DNA of 64,000 nt. Source: Cherax quadricarinatus. Taxonomy: Eukaryota; Arthropoda; Malacostraca; Decapoda; Parastacidae. The stretch is from contig NW_027195240.1 in the NCBI RefSeq assembly GCF_038502225.1, positions 190,275 through 254,274 of the forward strand, in the 5' to 3' direction. The notes below the pieces were generated by a model, which had not been told where the DNA came from, ran no database searches, and saw only the letters and a program-made list of their open reading frames with translations. Shown here in pieces: positions 20,713 through 31,835 of this stretch. A program made the translations under genes and the position numbers. Each line of letters begins with the position of its first letter. The first letter of the stretch is position 1.

Positions 20713-21279
20713 ATCGCCACTAATACCACCAATACCACTACTACCACACCTCTACTACCATAGTTACCACTATTATTACTACTACCAGTACTACCAAAAC
20801 CACTACGACCACAACTACTAGCACCACCATCACTACATCCCCTACCACCACCACTAACACCCCTACGACCACCGCTACATCCCCTACCACCACCACTAAC
20901 ACCACTACAACCACCACTACATCGCCTACTATCACCACTAACACCACTACAACCACCACTTCATCGCCTACTATCACCACTAACACCACTACAACCACCA
21001 CTACCACCACTACATCCCCTACCACCGCCACTAACACCACTACAACCACCACCACCACCACTACATCCCCTACCACCGCCACTAACACCACTACAACCAC
21101 CACCACTACATCACCTACTATCACCACTAACACCACTACAACCACCACCACCACCACTACATCACCTACTATCACCACTAACACCACTACAACCACCACC
21201 ACCACCACTACATTCCCTACCATCACCACTAACACCACTACAACCACCACCACTACATCCCCTACCACCGCCACTAGTC
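20713..21279. repeat. ACC/ACT triplet array, right fragment
   Basis: Triplet-type repeat with a longer unit of roughly 45-60 bp marked by AACACCACTACAACCACC and CTACATC(C/A)CCTAC. The minus-strand poly-Val frame is an artefact. It is the last piece of the array that starts at 4683. Confidence 0.9.
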
Positions 21280-21293
21280 AAGGGACTAGTGGC
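21270..21293. repeat. perfect 10-bp hairpin at array edge
   Basis: GCCACTAGTC, loop AAGG, GACTAGTGGC, exactly where the triplet array stops. Confidence 0.8.
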
Positions 21294-21351
21294 TAATACC
21301 AGCCACTATGGTCCAGCTCCAGTAACTAATGTCTCACACCAGAACATCAAC

Positions 21352-21575
21352 ACCTCTGTGAGTACACTGAGCGGTGTACGTCACAGAGTGTATACACTGA
21401 GAGGTGTACATCTCAGTGTGAGTACACTGACAGGTGTATATCTCAGTGTGAGTACACTGACAGGTGTACATCTCAGTGTGAGTACACTGACAGGTGTATA
21501 TCTCAGTGTGAGTACACTGACAGGTGTACATCTCAGTGTGAGTACACTGACAGGTGTACATCTCAGAGTGAATGT
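21352..21575. repeat. 30-bp palindromic minisatellite, locus 1 (about 7.5 copies)
   Basis: Unit of 30 bp containing ACACTGACAGGTGTATATCTC followed by AGTGTGAGT. The first two units carry ACACTGAGAGGTGTACATCT, which links it to the arrays at 46986, 60519 and 63661. Confidence 0.9.
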
Positions 21576-24422
21576 GTTGGAGCAGTGGAGGAGCAGTTAG
21601 AGCAGTGGTAAAGTAGGTTCACCAATGTTGGAGTAGTTTTAGCAGTGTTGGAGCAGGATGAGCAGTGTTGGAGCAGCGTTGGAGCAGTGCTGGAGTAGTG
21701 TTGGAGTAGCTTGAGCAGTGCTGGAGTAGTTTGAGCATTGTTGGAGCAGGGTTGGAGCAGGTTGAGCAGTGTTGGAGCAGTGTTGGAGCAGTGTTGGAGC
21801 AGTGTTGGAGTAGTGTTGCAGTAGTGTTGAAGTAGTGTTGGAGTAGTGTTGGAGCAGAGTTGGAGTAGTGTTAGAGAAGTGTTGGAGTAGTTTGAGCAGT
21901 GCTGGAGTAGTTTGAGCATTGTTGGAGCAGGGTTGGAGCAGGTTGAGCAGTGTTGGAGCAGTGTTGGAGTAGTGTTGGAGTAGTGTTGGAGTAGTTTGAG
22001 CAGTGCTGGAGTAGTTTGAGCATTGTTGGAGCAGGGTTGGAGCAGGTTGAGCAGTGTTGGAGAAGTGTTGGAGTAGTGTTGGAGTAGTGTTGGAGTAGTG
22101 TTGGAGTAGTTTGAGCAGTGCTGGAGTAGTTTGAGCATTGTTGGAGCAGGGTTGGAGCAGGTTGAGCAGTGTTGGAGCAGGTTGAGCAGTGTTGGAGCAG
22201 TGTTGCAGCAGTGTCGGAGCAGTGTTGGAGTAGTGTTGCAGTAGTGTTGGAGCGGTGTTGGAGTAGTGTTGGAGCAGAGTTGGAGTAGAGTTAGAGAAGT
22301 GTTGGAGTAGTGATAGAGCAATGTTGGAGTAGTGTTGGAGTAGTGTTGGAGTAGTGTTGGAGCAGTGTTGGAGTAGTGTTGGAGTAGTGTTGGAGTAGTG
22401 TTAGAGAAGTGTTGGAGCAGTGTTGGAGTAGTGTTTGAAAAGTGTTGGAGTAGTGTTGGAGCAGTGTTGGAGTAGTGTTGAGTAGTGTTGGAGTAGTGTT
22501 GGAGTAGTGTTGGAGCAGTGTTGGAGTAGTGTTGGAGTGGTGCTGGAGCAGTGTTGGAGCAGTGTTGGAGTAGTGTTGGAGAAGTGTTGGAGCAGAGTTG
22601 GAGTAGTGTTAGAGAAGTGTTGGAGCAGTGTTGGAGTAGTGTTGGAGAAGTGTTGGAGTAGTGCTGGAAAAGTGTTGGAGTAGTGTTGGAGCAGTGTTGG
22701 AGTAGTGTTGGAGCAGTGTTGGAGTAGTGTTGGAAAAGTGTTGGAGTAGTGTTGGAGCAGTGTTGGAGTAGTGTTGAGTAGTGTTGGAGTAGTGTTGGAG
22801 TAGTGTTGGAGCAGTGTTGGAGTAGTGTTGGAGCAGTGTTGGAGTAGTGATAGAGCAATGTTGGAATAGTGTTGGAGTAGTGTTGGAGTAGTGTTGGAGC
22901 AGTGTTGGAGTAGTGTTGGAACAGTGTTGGAGTAGTGATGAAGTAGTGTTGGACCAGTGTTGGAGTAGTGTTGGAGTAGTGTTGGAGTAGTGTTGGAGTG
23001 GTGTTGGAGCAGTGTTGGAGCAGCGTTGGAGTAGTGTTGGAGAAGTGTTGGAGCAGAGTTGGAGTATTGTTGGAGCAGTGTTGGATCAGTTGGAGCAGTG
23101 TTGGAGTAGTGTTGGAGCAGAGTTGGAGTAGTGTTGGAGCACTGTTGGAGTAGTGTTGGAGCAGTGTTAGAGTAGTGTTGGAGTAGTGTTGGAGTAGTGT
23201 TGGAGCAGTGTTGGAGTAGTGTTGGAGTAGTGTTGGAGCAGTGTTGGAGCAGTGTTGGAGTAGTGTTGGAGCAGTCCTGAAGTTGTGTTGGAGTAGTGTT
23301 GGAGCAGTGTTGGAGTAGTGTTGGAGTAGTGTTGGAGCAAATTTGGAGTAGTGTTGGAGCAGTGTTGGAGTAGAGTTGGAGTAGTGTTGGAGCAGTGTTG
23401 GAATATTATTGGAGCAGTGTTGGAGTAGCGTTGGAGCAGCGTTGGAGTAGAGTTGGAGCAGTGTTGGAGCAGTGTTGGAGTAGAGTTGGAGCAGTGTTGG
23501 AGCAGTGTTGGAGCAGTGTTGGAGCAGTGTTGGAGCAGTGTTGGAGTAGTGTTGGAGCAGTGTTGGAGCAGTGTTGGAGCAGTGTTGGAGCAGCGTTGGA
23601 GCAGTGTTGGAGTAGTGTTGGAGCAGCGTTGGAGTAGAGTTGGAGCAGTGTTGGAGCAGTGTTGGAGTAGAGTTGGAGCAGTGTTGGAGCAGTGTTGGAG
23701 CAGTGTTGGAGCAGTGTTGGAGCAGTGTTGGAGAAGTGTTGGAGTAGTGTTGGAGTAGTGTTGGAGCAGTGTTGGAGCAGTGTTGGAGCAGCGTTGGAGT
23801 AGAGTTGGAGCAGTGTTGGAGCAGTGTTGGAGTAGAGTTGGAGCAGTGTTGGAGCAGTGTTGGAGTAGAGTTGGAGCAGTGTTGGAGCAGTGTTGGAGCA
23901 GTGTTGGAGCAGTGTTGGAGCAGTGTTGGAGAAGTGTTGGAGTAGTGTTGGAATATTATTGGAGCAGTGTTGGAGTAGCGTTGGAGCAGCGTTGGAGTAG
24001 AGTTGGAGCAGTGTTGGAGCAGTGTTGGAGTAGAGTTGGAGCAGTGTTGGAGCAGTGTTGGAGCAGTGTTGGAGCAGTGTTGGAGCAGTGTTGGAGAAGT
24101 GTTGGAGTAGTGTTGGAGTAGTGTTGGAGCAGTGTTGGAGCAGTGTTAGAGCAGTGTTAGAGCAGTGTTGGAGCAGTGTTGGAGCAGTGTTGGAGCAGTG
24201 TTAGAGCAGTGTTGGAGCAGTGTTGGAGCAGTGTTGGAGCAGTGTTGGAGCAGTGTTGGAGCAGTGTTGGAGTAGTGTTGGAGCAGTGTTGGAGCAGTGT
24301 TGGAGTAGTGTTGGAGCAGTGTTGGAGCAGTGTTGGAGCAGTGTTGGAGCAGTGTTGGAGTAGTGTTGGAGCAGTGTTGGAGCAGTGTTGGAGCAGTGTT
24401 GGAGCAGTGTTGGAGCAGTGAT
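21576..24422. repeat. 11-bp minisatellite GTTGGAGCAGT/GTTGGAGTAGT, about 259 copies
   Basis: The units alternate GTTGGAGCAGT and GTTGGAGTAGT with rarer variants (GAAGT, TTAGAG, TTTGAGCA). The region after 23400 is more uniform and includes repeated blocks of several hundred bp. Frames with repeated LEQCWSSVGAV (plus) or NTAPTLLQHCS (minus) are artefacts of an 11-bp unit without stops. Confidence 0.95.
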
Positions 24423-24495
24423 AAACAATCACTTGCTTCAACTCTGTTTATATAACAAATACTTCCCACGCTACTACCACCACTGATGGTGGTAG
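24423..24495. repeat. short junction ending in a perfect 9-bp hairpin
   Basis: About 50 bp of unique sequence, then CTACCACCA, loop CTGA, TGGTGGTAG (24474-24495). The hairpin marks the point where the triplet repeat switches to the GGT-rich orientation. Confidence 0.75.
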
Positions 24496-27025
24496 TTGTG
24501 GTAGTGGTGGTGGTAGTAGTGGTAGTGATGGTGGTAGTGGTGGTAGTGATGATGGTAGTGATGGTGGTGGTGGTGGTGGTGGTGGTAGTGATGGTGGTAG
24601 TGATGGTGGTAGTAGTGGTAGTGATTGTGGTAGTGATGGTGGTAGTTGTGGTAGTAGTGGTAGTGATGGTGGTAGTAGTGGTAGTGATGGTGGTAGTTGT
24701 GGTAGTGATGGTGGTAGTGATGGTGGTAGTAGTGGTAGTGATGGTGGTAGTAGTGGTGGTAGTAGTGGTAGTGATGGTGGTAGTAGTGGTAGTGATGGTG
24801 GTAGTGATGGTGGTAGTGGTGGTAGTGATGGTGGTAGTGATGGTGGTAGTGGTGGTAGTGATGGTGGTAGTGATGGTGGTAGTAGTAGTAGTGATGGTGG
24901 TAGTGATGGTGGTAGTGGTGGTAGTGATGGTGGTAGTGATGGTGGTAGTAGTGGTAGTGATGGTGGTAGTAGTGGTAGTGATGGTGGTAGTAGTGGTAGT
25001 GATGGTGGTAGTGATGGTGGTAGTAGTGGTAGTGATGGTGATAGTAGTGGTAGTGATGGTGGTAGTGATGGTGGTAGTAGTGGTAGTGATGGTGGTAGTA
25101 GTGGTAATGATGGTGGTAGTGATGGTGGTAGTAGTGGTAGTGATGGTGGTAGTAGTGGTAGTGATGGTGGTAGTAGTGGTAGTGATGGTGGTAGTAGTGG
25201 TAGTGATGGTGGTAGTAGTGGTAGTGATGGTGATAGTAGTGGTAGTGATGGTGGTAGTGATGGTGGTAGTAGTGGTAGTGATGGTGGTAGTAGTGGTAAT
25301 GATGGTGGTAGTGATGGTGGTAGTAGTGGTAGTGATGGTGATAGTAGTGGTAGTGATGGTGGTAGTGATGGTGGTAGTAGTGGTAGTGATGGTGGTAGTA
25401 GTGGTAATGATGGTGGTAGTGATGGTGGTAGTAGTGGTAGTGATGGTGGTAGTAGTGGTAGTGATGGTGGTAGTAGTGGTGGTAGTAGTGGTAGTGATGG
25501 TGGTAGTGGTGGTAGTGATGGTGGTAGTAGTGGTAGTGATGGTGGTAGTGATGGTGGTAGTGATGGTGGTAGTGATGGTGGTAGTAGTGGTAGTGATGGT
25601 GGTAGTAGAGGTAGTGATGGTGGTAGTAGTGGTAGTGATGGTGGTAGTAGTGGTAGTGATGGTGGTAGTGATGGTGGTAGTGATGGTGGTGGTGGTGGTA
25701 GTGATGGTGGTGGTGGTGGTAGTGATGGTGGTAGTGATGGTGGTGATGGTGGTGGTGGTGGTAGTGATGGTGGTGGTAGTGGTAGTGATGGTGGTAGTGA
25801 TGGTGGTAGTAGTGGTAGTGATGGTGGTAGTGATGGTGGTGATGGTGGTGGTGGTAGTGATGGTGGTGGTGGTAGTGATGGTGGTAGTGATGGTGGTAGT
25901 GATGGTGATAGTGATGGTGGTAGTAGTGGTAGTGATGGTGGTGGTGGTGTTGGTGGTGGTGGTGGTGGTGGTGGTGGTAGTGATGGTGGTGGTGGTGGTG
26001 GTAGTGGTAGTGATGGTGGTAGTGATGGTGGTAGTAGTGGATGGTGGTAGTGATGGTGGTGATGGTGGTGGTGGTAGTGATGGTGGTGGTGGTGGTAGTG
26101 ATGGTGGTAGTGGTGGTAGTGGTGGTAATGATGGTGGTGGTGGTGGTAGTGATGGTGGTGGTGGTGGTAGTGATAATAGTGGTGGTAGTGTTGGTGGTAG
26201 TGATGGTGGTGATGGTGGAGGTGGTGGTAGTGATGGTGGTGGTAGTGATGGTGGTAGTGGTGGTGGTAGTGGTGGTAATGATGTGGTGGTGGTGGTGGTA
26301 GCGATGGTGGTGGTGGTAGTGATGGAGGTGGTGGTGGTAGTGATGGTTTTAGTGGTGGTAGTGATGGTGGTAGTGGTGGTGGTAGTGATGGTGGTGGTGG
26401 TAGTGATGGTGGTAGTGATGGTGATAGTGGTGGTAGTGGTGGTGGTAGTGATGGTGGTAGTGCAGTGGTGGTAGTGGTGGTAGTAGTGATGGTGGTAATG
26501 GTGGTGGTGGTAGTGATGGTGGTAGTGATAGTGGTGGTGGTGGTAGTTATGGTGGTAGTGTAGTGGTGGTAGCGATGGTGGTGGTGGTTGTCGTAGGATG
26601 GCGGTGGTGGTGGTAGTGATGGCGGTAGTGATGGTGGTAGTGGTGGTAGTGATAGTGTTGGTGATGGTGGTAATGGTGGTAGTGGTGGTGGTAGTGATGG
26701 TCGTAGTGATAGTGGTAATGGTGGTAGTGATTGTCGTAGTGATGGTGGTAATGGTGGTAGTGGCGGTGGTAGTGATGGTGAAAGTGGTGGTGGTAGCGGA
26801 GGTGGTGGTAGTGATAGCGGTAGTGGTGGTGGCAGTGATGGTGGTAGTGATGGTAGTGATTGTCGTAGTGATGGTGGTAATGGTGGTAGTGGTGGTGGTA
26901 GGGGTGGTGGTGGTAGTGATGGTGGTGGTGGTGGTGGTAGTGATGGTGGTAGTGATTGTGGTAGTGGTGGTGATAATAGTGGTAGTGGTGGTAGTAATGG
27001 TGGTAGTGATGGTGGTAGTTATAAG
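24487..27025. repeat. GGT/AGT/GAT triplet array, opposite orientation
   Basis: Plus strand G-rich: GGTGGTAGTGATGGTGG and variants, the reverse complement of the ACC/ACT/ATC type seen at 9500-10730. It is more uniform from about 24600 to 25700 and degenerate towards the right. The poly-Val/Met frames are not genes. Frequent GG runs make two-tetrad G-quadruplexes possible. Confidence 0.95.
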
Positions 27026-27040
27026 TTACTTACAGTGATG

Positions 27041-30000
27041 AACCTCCAGCATGAGTCTACTGGCAGGGCTGCAACTGTCTTTGTTGCAACCTCCAGCAGG
27101 AGTCTACTGGCAGGGCTGCAACTGTCTTTGTTGCAACCTCCAGCAGGAGTCTACTGGTAGGGCTGCAACTGCTCTTGTTGCAACCTCCAGCAGGAGTCTA
27201 CTGGCAGGGCTGCAACTGTCTTTGTTGCAACCTCCAGCAGGAGTCTACTGGCAGGGCTGCAACTGTCTTTGTTGCAACCTCCAGCAGGAGTCTACTGGCA
27301 GGGCTGCAACTGCCTTTGTTGCAACCTCCAGCAGGAGTCTACTGGCAGGGCTGCAACTGCTCTTGTTGCAACCTCCAGCAGGAGTCTACTGGCAGGGCTG
27401 CAACTGCCTTTGTTGCAACCTCCAGCAGGAGTCTACTGGCAGGGCTGCAACTGTCTTTGCTGCAACCTCCAGCAGGAGTCTACTGGTAGGGCTGCAACTG
27501 TCTTTGTTGCAACCTCCAGCAGGAGTCTACTGGCAGGGCTGCAACTGTCTTTGTTGCAACCTCCAGCAGGAGTCTACTGGCAGGGCTGCAACTGCTCTTG
27601 TTGCAACCTCCAGCAGGAGTCTACTGGCAGGGCTGCAACTGCCTTTGTTGCAACCTCCAGCAGGAGTCTACTGGCAGGGCTGCAACTGCTCTTGTTGCAA
27701 CCTCCAGCAGGAGTCTACTGGCAGGGCTGCAACTGCCTTTGTTGCAACCTCCAGCAGGAGTCTACTGGCAGGGCTGCAACTGTCTTTGTTGCAACCTCCA
27801 GCAGGAGTCTACTGGCAGGGCTGCAACTGTCTTTGTTGCAACCTCCAGCAGGAGTCTACTGGCAGGGCTGCAACTGCCTTTGTTGCAACCTCCAGCAGGA
27901 GTCTACTGGCAGGGCTGCAACTGCTCTTGTTGCAACCTCCAGCAGGAGTCTACTGGCAGGGCTGCAACTGCCTTTGTTGCAACCTCCAGCAGGAGTCTAC
28001 TGGCAGGGCTGCAACTGCTCTTGTTGCAACCTCCAGCAGGAGTCTACTGGCAGGGCTGCAACTGTCTTTGTTGCAATCTCCAGCAGGAGTCTACTGGCAG
28101 GGCTGCAACTGTCTTTGTTGCAACCTCCAGCAGGAGTCTACTGGCAGGGCTGCAACTGCCTTTGTTGCAACCTCCAGCAGGAGTCTACTGGCAGGGCTGC
28201 AACTACCTTTGTTGCAACCTCCAGCGGGAGTCTACTGGCAGGGCTGCAACTGTCTTTGTTGCAACCTCCAGCAGGAGTCTACTGGCAGGGCTGCAACTGT
28301 CTTTGTTGCAACCTCCAGCAGGAGTCTACTGGCAGGGCTGCAACTGTCTTTGTTGCAACCTCCAGCAGGAGTCTACTGGCAGGGCTGCAACTGCCTTTGT
28401 TGCAACCTCCAGCAGGAGTCTACTGGCAGGGCTGCAACTGCCTTTGTTGCAACCTCCAGCAGGAGTCTACTGGCAGGGCTGCAACTGCCTTTGTTGCAAC
28501 CTCCAGCAGGAGTCTACTGGCAGGGCTGCAACTGCCTTTGTTGCAACCTCCAGCAGGAGTCTACTGGCAGGGCTGCAACTGCCTTTGTTGCAATCTCCAG
28601 CAGGAGTCTACTGGCAGGGCTGCAACTGCCTTTGTTGCAACCTCCAGCAGGAGTCTACTGGCAGGGCTGCAACTGCCTTTGTTGCAACCTCCAGCAGGAG
28701 TCTACTGGCAGGGCTGCAACTGCCTTTGTTGCAACCTCCAGCAGGAGTCTACTGGCAGGGCTGCAACTGCCTTTGTTGCAACCTCCAGCAGGAGTCTACT
28801 GGCAGGGCTGCAACTGCCTTTGTTGCAACCTCCAGCAGGAGTCTACTGGCAGGGCTGCAACTGCTCTTGTTGCAACCTCCAGCAGGAGTCTACTGGCAGG
28901 GCTGCAACTGCTCTTGTTGCAACCTCCAGCAGGAGTCTACTGGCAGGGCTGCAACTGCTCTTGTTGCAACCTCCAGCAGGAGTCTACTGGCAGGGCTGCA
29001 ACTGCCTTTGTTGCAACCTCCAGCAGCACTGGCAGCTCCAACTGCTCTGGCAGGGTCTACTTGCAACTGCCTTTGTTGCAACCTCCAGCAGGAGTCTACT
29101 GGCAGGGCTGCAACTGCTCTTGTTGCAACCTCCAGCAGGAGTCTACTGGCAGGGCTGCAACTGCCTTTGTTGCAACCTCCAGCAGGAGTCTACTGGCAGG
29201 GCTGCAACTGCCTTTGTTGCAACCTCCAGCAGGAGTCTACTGGCAGGGCTGCAACTGCCTTTGTTGCAACCTCCAGCAGGAGTCTACTGGCAGGGCTGCA
29301 ACTGTCTTTGTTGCAACCTCCAGCAGGAGTCTACTGGCAGGGCTGCAACTGCCTTTGTTGCAACCTCCAGCAGGAGTCTACTGGCAGGGCTGCAACTGCC
29401 TTTGTTGCAACCTCCAGCAGGAGTCTACTGGCAGGGCTGCAACTGCCTTTGTTGCAACCTCCAGCAGGAGTCTACTGGCAGGGCTGCAACTGCCTTTGTT
29501 GCAACCTCCAGCAGGAGTCTACTGGCAGGGCTGCAACTGCTCTTGTTGCAACCTCCAGCAGGAGTCTACTGGCAGGGCTGCAACTGCCTTTCCAGCAGGA
29601 GTCTTCTTGCAACCTCCAGCAGGAGTCTACTGGCAGGGCTGCAACTGCTGCTTTTGTTGCAGCCTCCAGCAGGAGTCTACTGGCAGGGCTGCAACTGCCT
29701 TTGTTGCAACCTCCAGCAGGAGTCTACTGGCAGGGCTGCAACTGCTCTTGTTGCAACCTCCAGCAGGAGTCTACTGGCAGGGCTGCAACTGCCCTTGTTG
29801 CAACCTCCAGCAGGAGTCTCTACTGGCAGGGCTGCAACTGCCTTTGTTGCAACCTCCAGCAGGAGTCTACTGGCAGGGCTGCAACTGCCTTTGTTGCAAC
29901 CTCCAGCAGGAATCTTCTGGCAGGGCTGCAACTGTCTTTGTTGCAACCTCCAGCAGGAGTCTACTGGCAGGGCTGCAACTGCCTTTGTTGCAACCTCCAG

Positions 30001-31033
30001 CAGGAGTCTACTGGCAGGGCTGCAACTGCTCTTGTTGCAACCTCCAGCAGGAGTCTACTGGCAGGGCTGCAACTGCCTTTGTTGCAACCTCCAGCAGGAG
30101 TCTACTGGCAGGGCTGCAACTGCCTTTGTTGCAACCTCCAGCAGGAGTCTACTGGCAGGGCTGCAACTGCTTTTGTTGCAACCACCAGCAGGAGTCTACT
30201 GGCAGGGGTGCAACTGCTTTTGTTGCAACCTCCAGCAAGAGTCTATTGGCAGGGCTGCAACTGCTTTTGTTGCAGCCTCCAGCACAAGTCTAATGGCAGG
30301 GCTGCAACTGCTTTTGTTGCAGCCTCCAGCCGGAGTCTACTGGCAGGGCTGCAAGTGCTTTTGTTGCAGCCTCCAGCAGGAGACTACTGGCAAGGCTGCA
30401 TCTGCCTTTGTTGCAGCCTCCAGCAGGAGTCTACTGGCAGGGCTGCAACTGCTTTTGTTGCAGCCTCCAGCAGGAGTCTACTGGCAGGGCTGCAACTGCT
30501 TTTGTTGCAACCTCCAGCAGGAGTCTACTGGCAGGGCTGCAACTGTCTTTGTTGCAACCTCCAGCAGGAGTCTACTGGCAGGGCTGCAACTGCTTTTGTT
30601 GCAGCCTCCAGCAGGAGTCTACTGGCAGGGCTGCAACTGCTTTTGTTGCAACCTCCAGCAGGAGTCTACTGGCAGGGCTGCAACTGCTTTTGTTGCAACC
30701 TCCAGCAGGAGTCTACTGGCAGGGCTGCAACTGCTTTTGTTGCAGCCTCCAGCAGGAGTCTACTGGCAGGGCTGCAACTGCCTTTGTTGCAACCTCCAGC
30801 AGGAGTCTACTGGCAGGGTTGCAACTACTCTTGTTGCAACCTCCAGCAGGAGTCTACTGGCAGGGCTGCAACTGCCTTTGTTACAACCTCCCAGAGGAGT
30901 CTACTGGCAGGGCTGCAAGTGCCCTTGTTGCAGTCTCCAGGTGGTGTCTACTGGCAGGGCTGCAACTGTCCTTGTTGCAACCTCCAGCAGGAGTCTACTG
31001 GCAGAGCTGCAACTGCCCTTGTTGCAACCTCCC
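27041..31033. repeat. 47-bp tandem repeat array, about 85 copies
   Basis: Each unit contains AACCTCCAGCAGGAGTCTAC, TGGCAGGGCTGCAACTG and CTTTGTTGC. Copies mainly differ at ACTGTC/ACTGCC/ACTGCT. The unit has no stop in any plus frame, so three overlapping frames of about 1080-1255 codons run through it with a 47-residue repeat. A rearranged unit lies at about 29020-29065, shortened units near 29590-29650, and right-end copies (30170 onward) are more divergent. TGCAAC and GTTGCA within each unit can pair as a 6-bp stem. Confidence 0.95.
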
Positions 31034-31804
31034 TAATTAAGAACTATTTCAACTGGCCTGTAGTGACCCCTAAGGGTCGTTGAGACTATCGGAAGGATTG
31101 AGAAATGGCTGGGGGGTCATAAGAGGGTAAGTAAAATGTTGGACGTTCAAAGGAGGGGGGTTGGGGTTAGTAAATGTTCTGGGACGTACTTTGTGTTATG
31201 TATCTCTGACCTTCCACCTTCCCTTTGTCTCTCTCATCTCTTCTGTACATGTACGTACATGTAGTATTCCTGTTTACTTCCAGTACTGAACGTATTCCCT
31301 CACCTCAGAGTCTGTTGAACAGCCAGTACATTCTCGTCACCCACAGAACCAGGAGCTTAACCCTTCTCCAGGCTGAGGGACTGACCACCTCATATCTCCG
31401 ACATCCCTAGCAATAGGAGTGGTGCCAAGTTATTGCTATTTATTTACCATAAACTCACCATTGCAACACCCAAAATGGCAGCTGGTGATGCCAAGAAGTG
31501 CCAATAGCATTCACATGACTTTTACTAATGATGTCTTGAAGACTACAACCTTGAAATGGTTCACTCTAAGACCTTGATTTTAAGACTCTGAAACAAATTC
31601 CAAAGTAACGAGATTTGAAGATAATTTTCAGAGCAGCTGTCAATGTTAGTATTAAGGGAGGACTGAAGACATCACGCAACACCTCCCCCACCATAGAAAA
31701 GAATGCTGACTCACTAGACACCAACCAGATATCAGTGTTCTTGGAGGTAAATGGTATAAAATGCGGACACCATGGGAAAACAAACACATGCAGCATTATG
31801 TGGT
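31034..31804. other. spacer with a fragment of the palindromic repeat
   Basis: Mostly unclassified. The stretch 31367-31407 (CCAGGCTGAGGGACTGA then CCACCTCATA) matches the arm of the palindrome at 18939-19278. No gene is recognised; the frames of 60-76 codons here have no support. Confidence 0.5.
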
Positions 31805-31835
31805 GCTTTATTCACAACGTTTCGCCCACACAGTA
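31805..31835. repeat. AACGTTTCG repeat-arm fragment, left of the 48-bp array
   Basis: CTTTATTCACAACGTTTCGC then CCACACAGT resembles the palindrome arm at 18969-19000 (CTTTATTCAGGAAACGTTTC). Its inverse appears at 36715-36762 on the other side of the array. Confidence 0.65.

Noticed and set aside
21289..21600. A short gene over the 30-bp repeats at locus 1
   Set aside because: The 10-codon unit is open on both strands; nothing outside the repeat supports coding.
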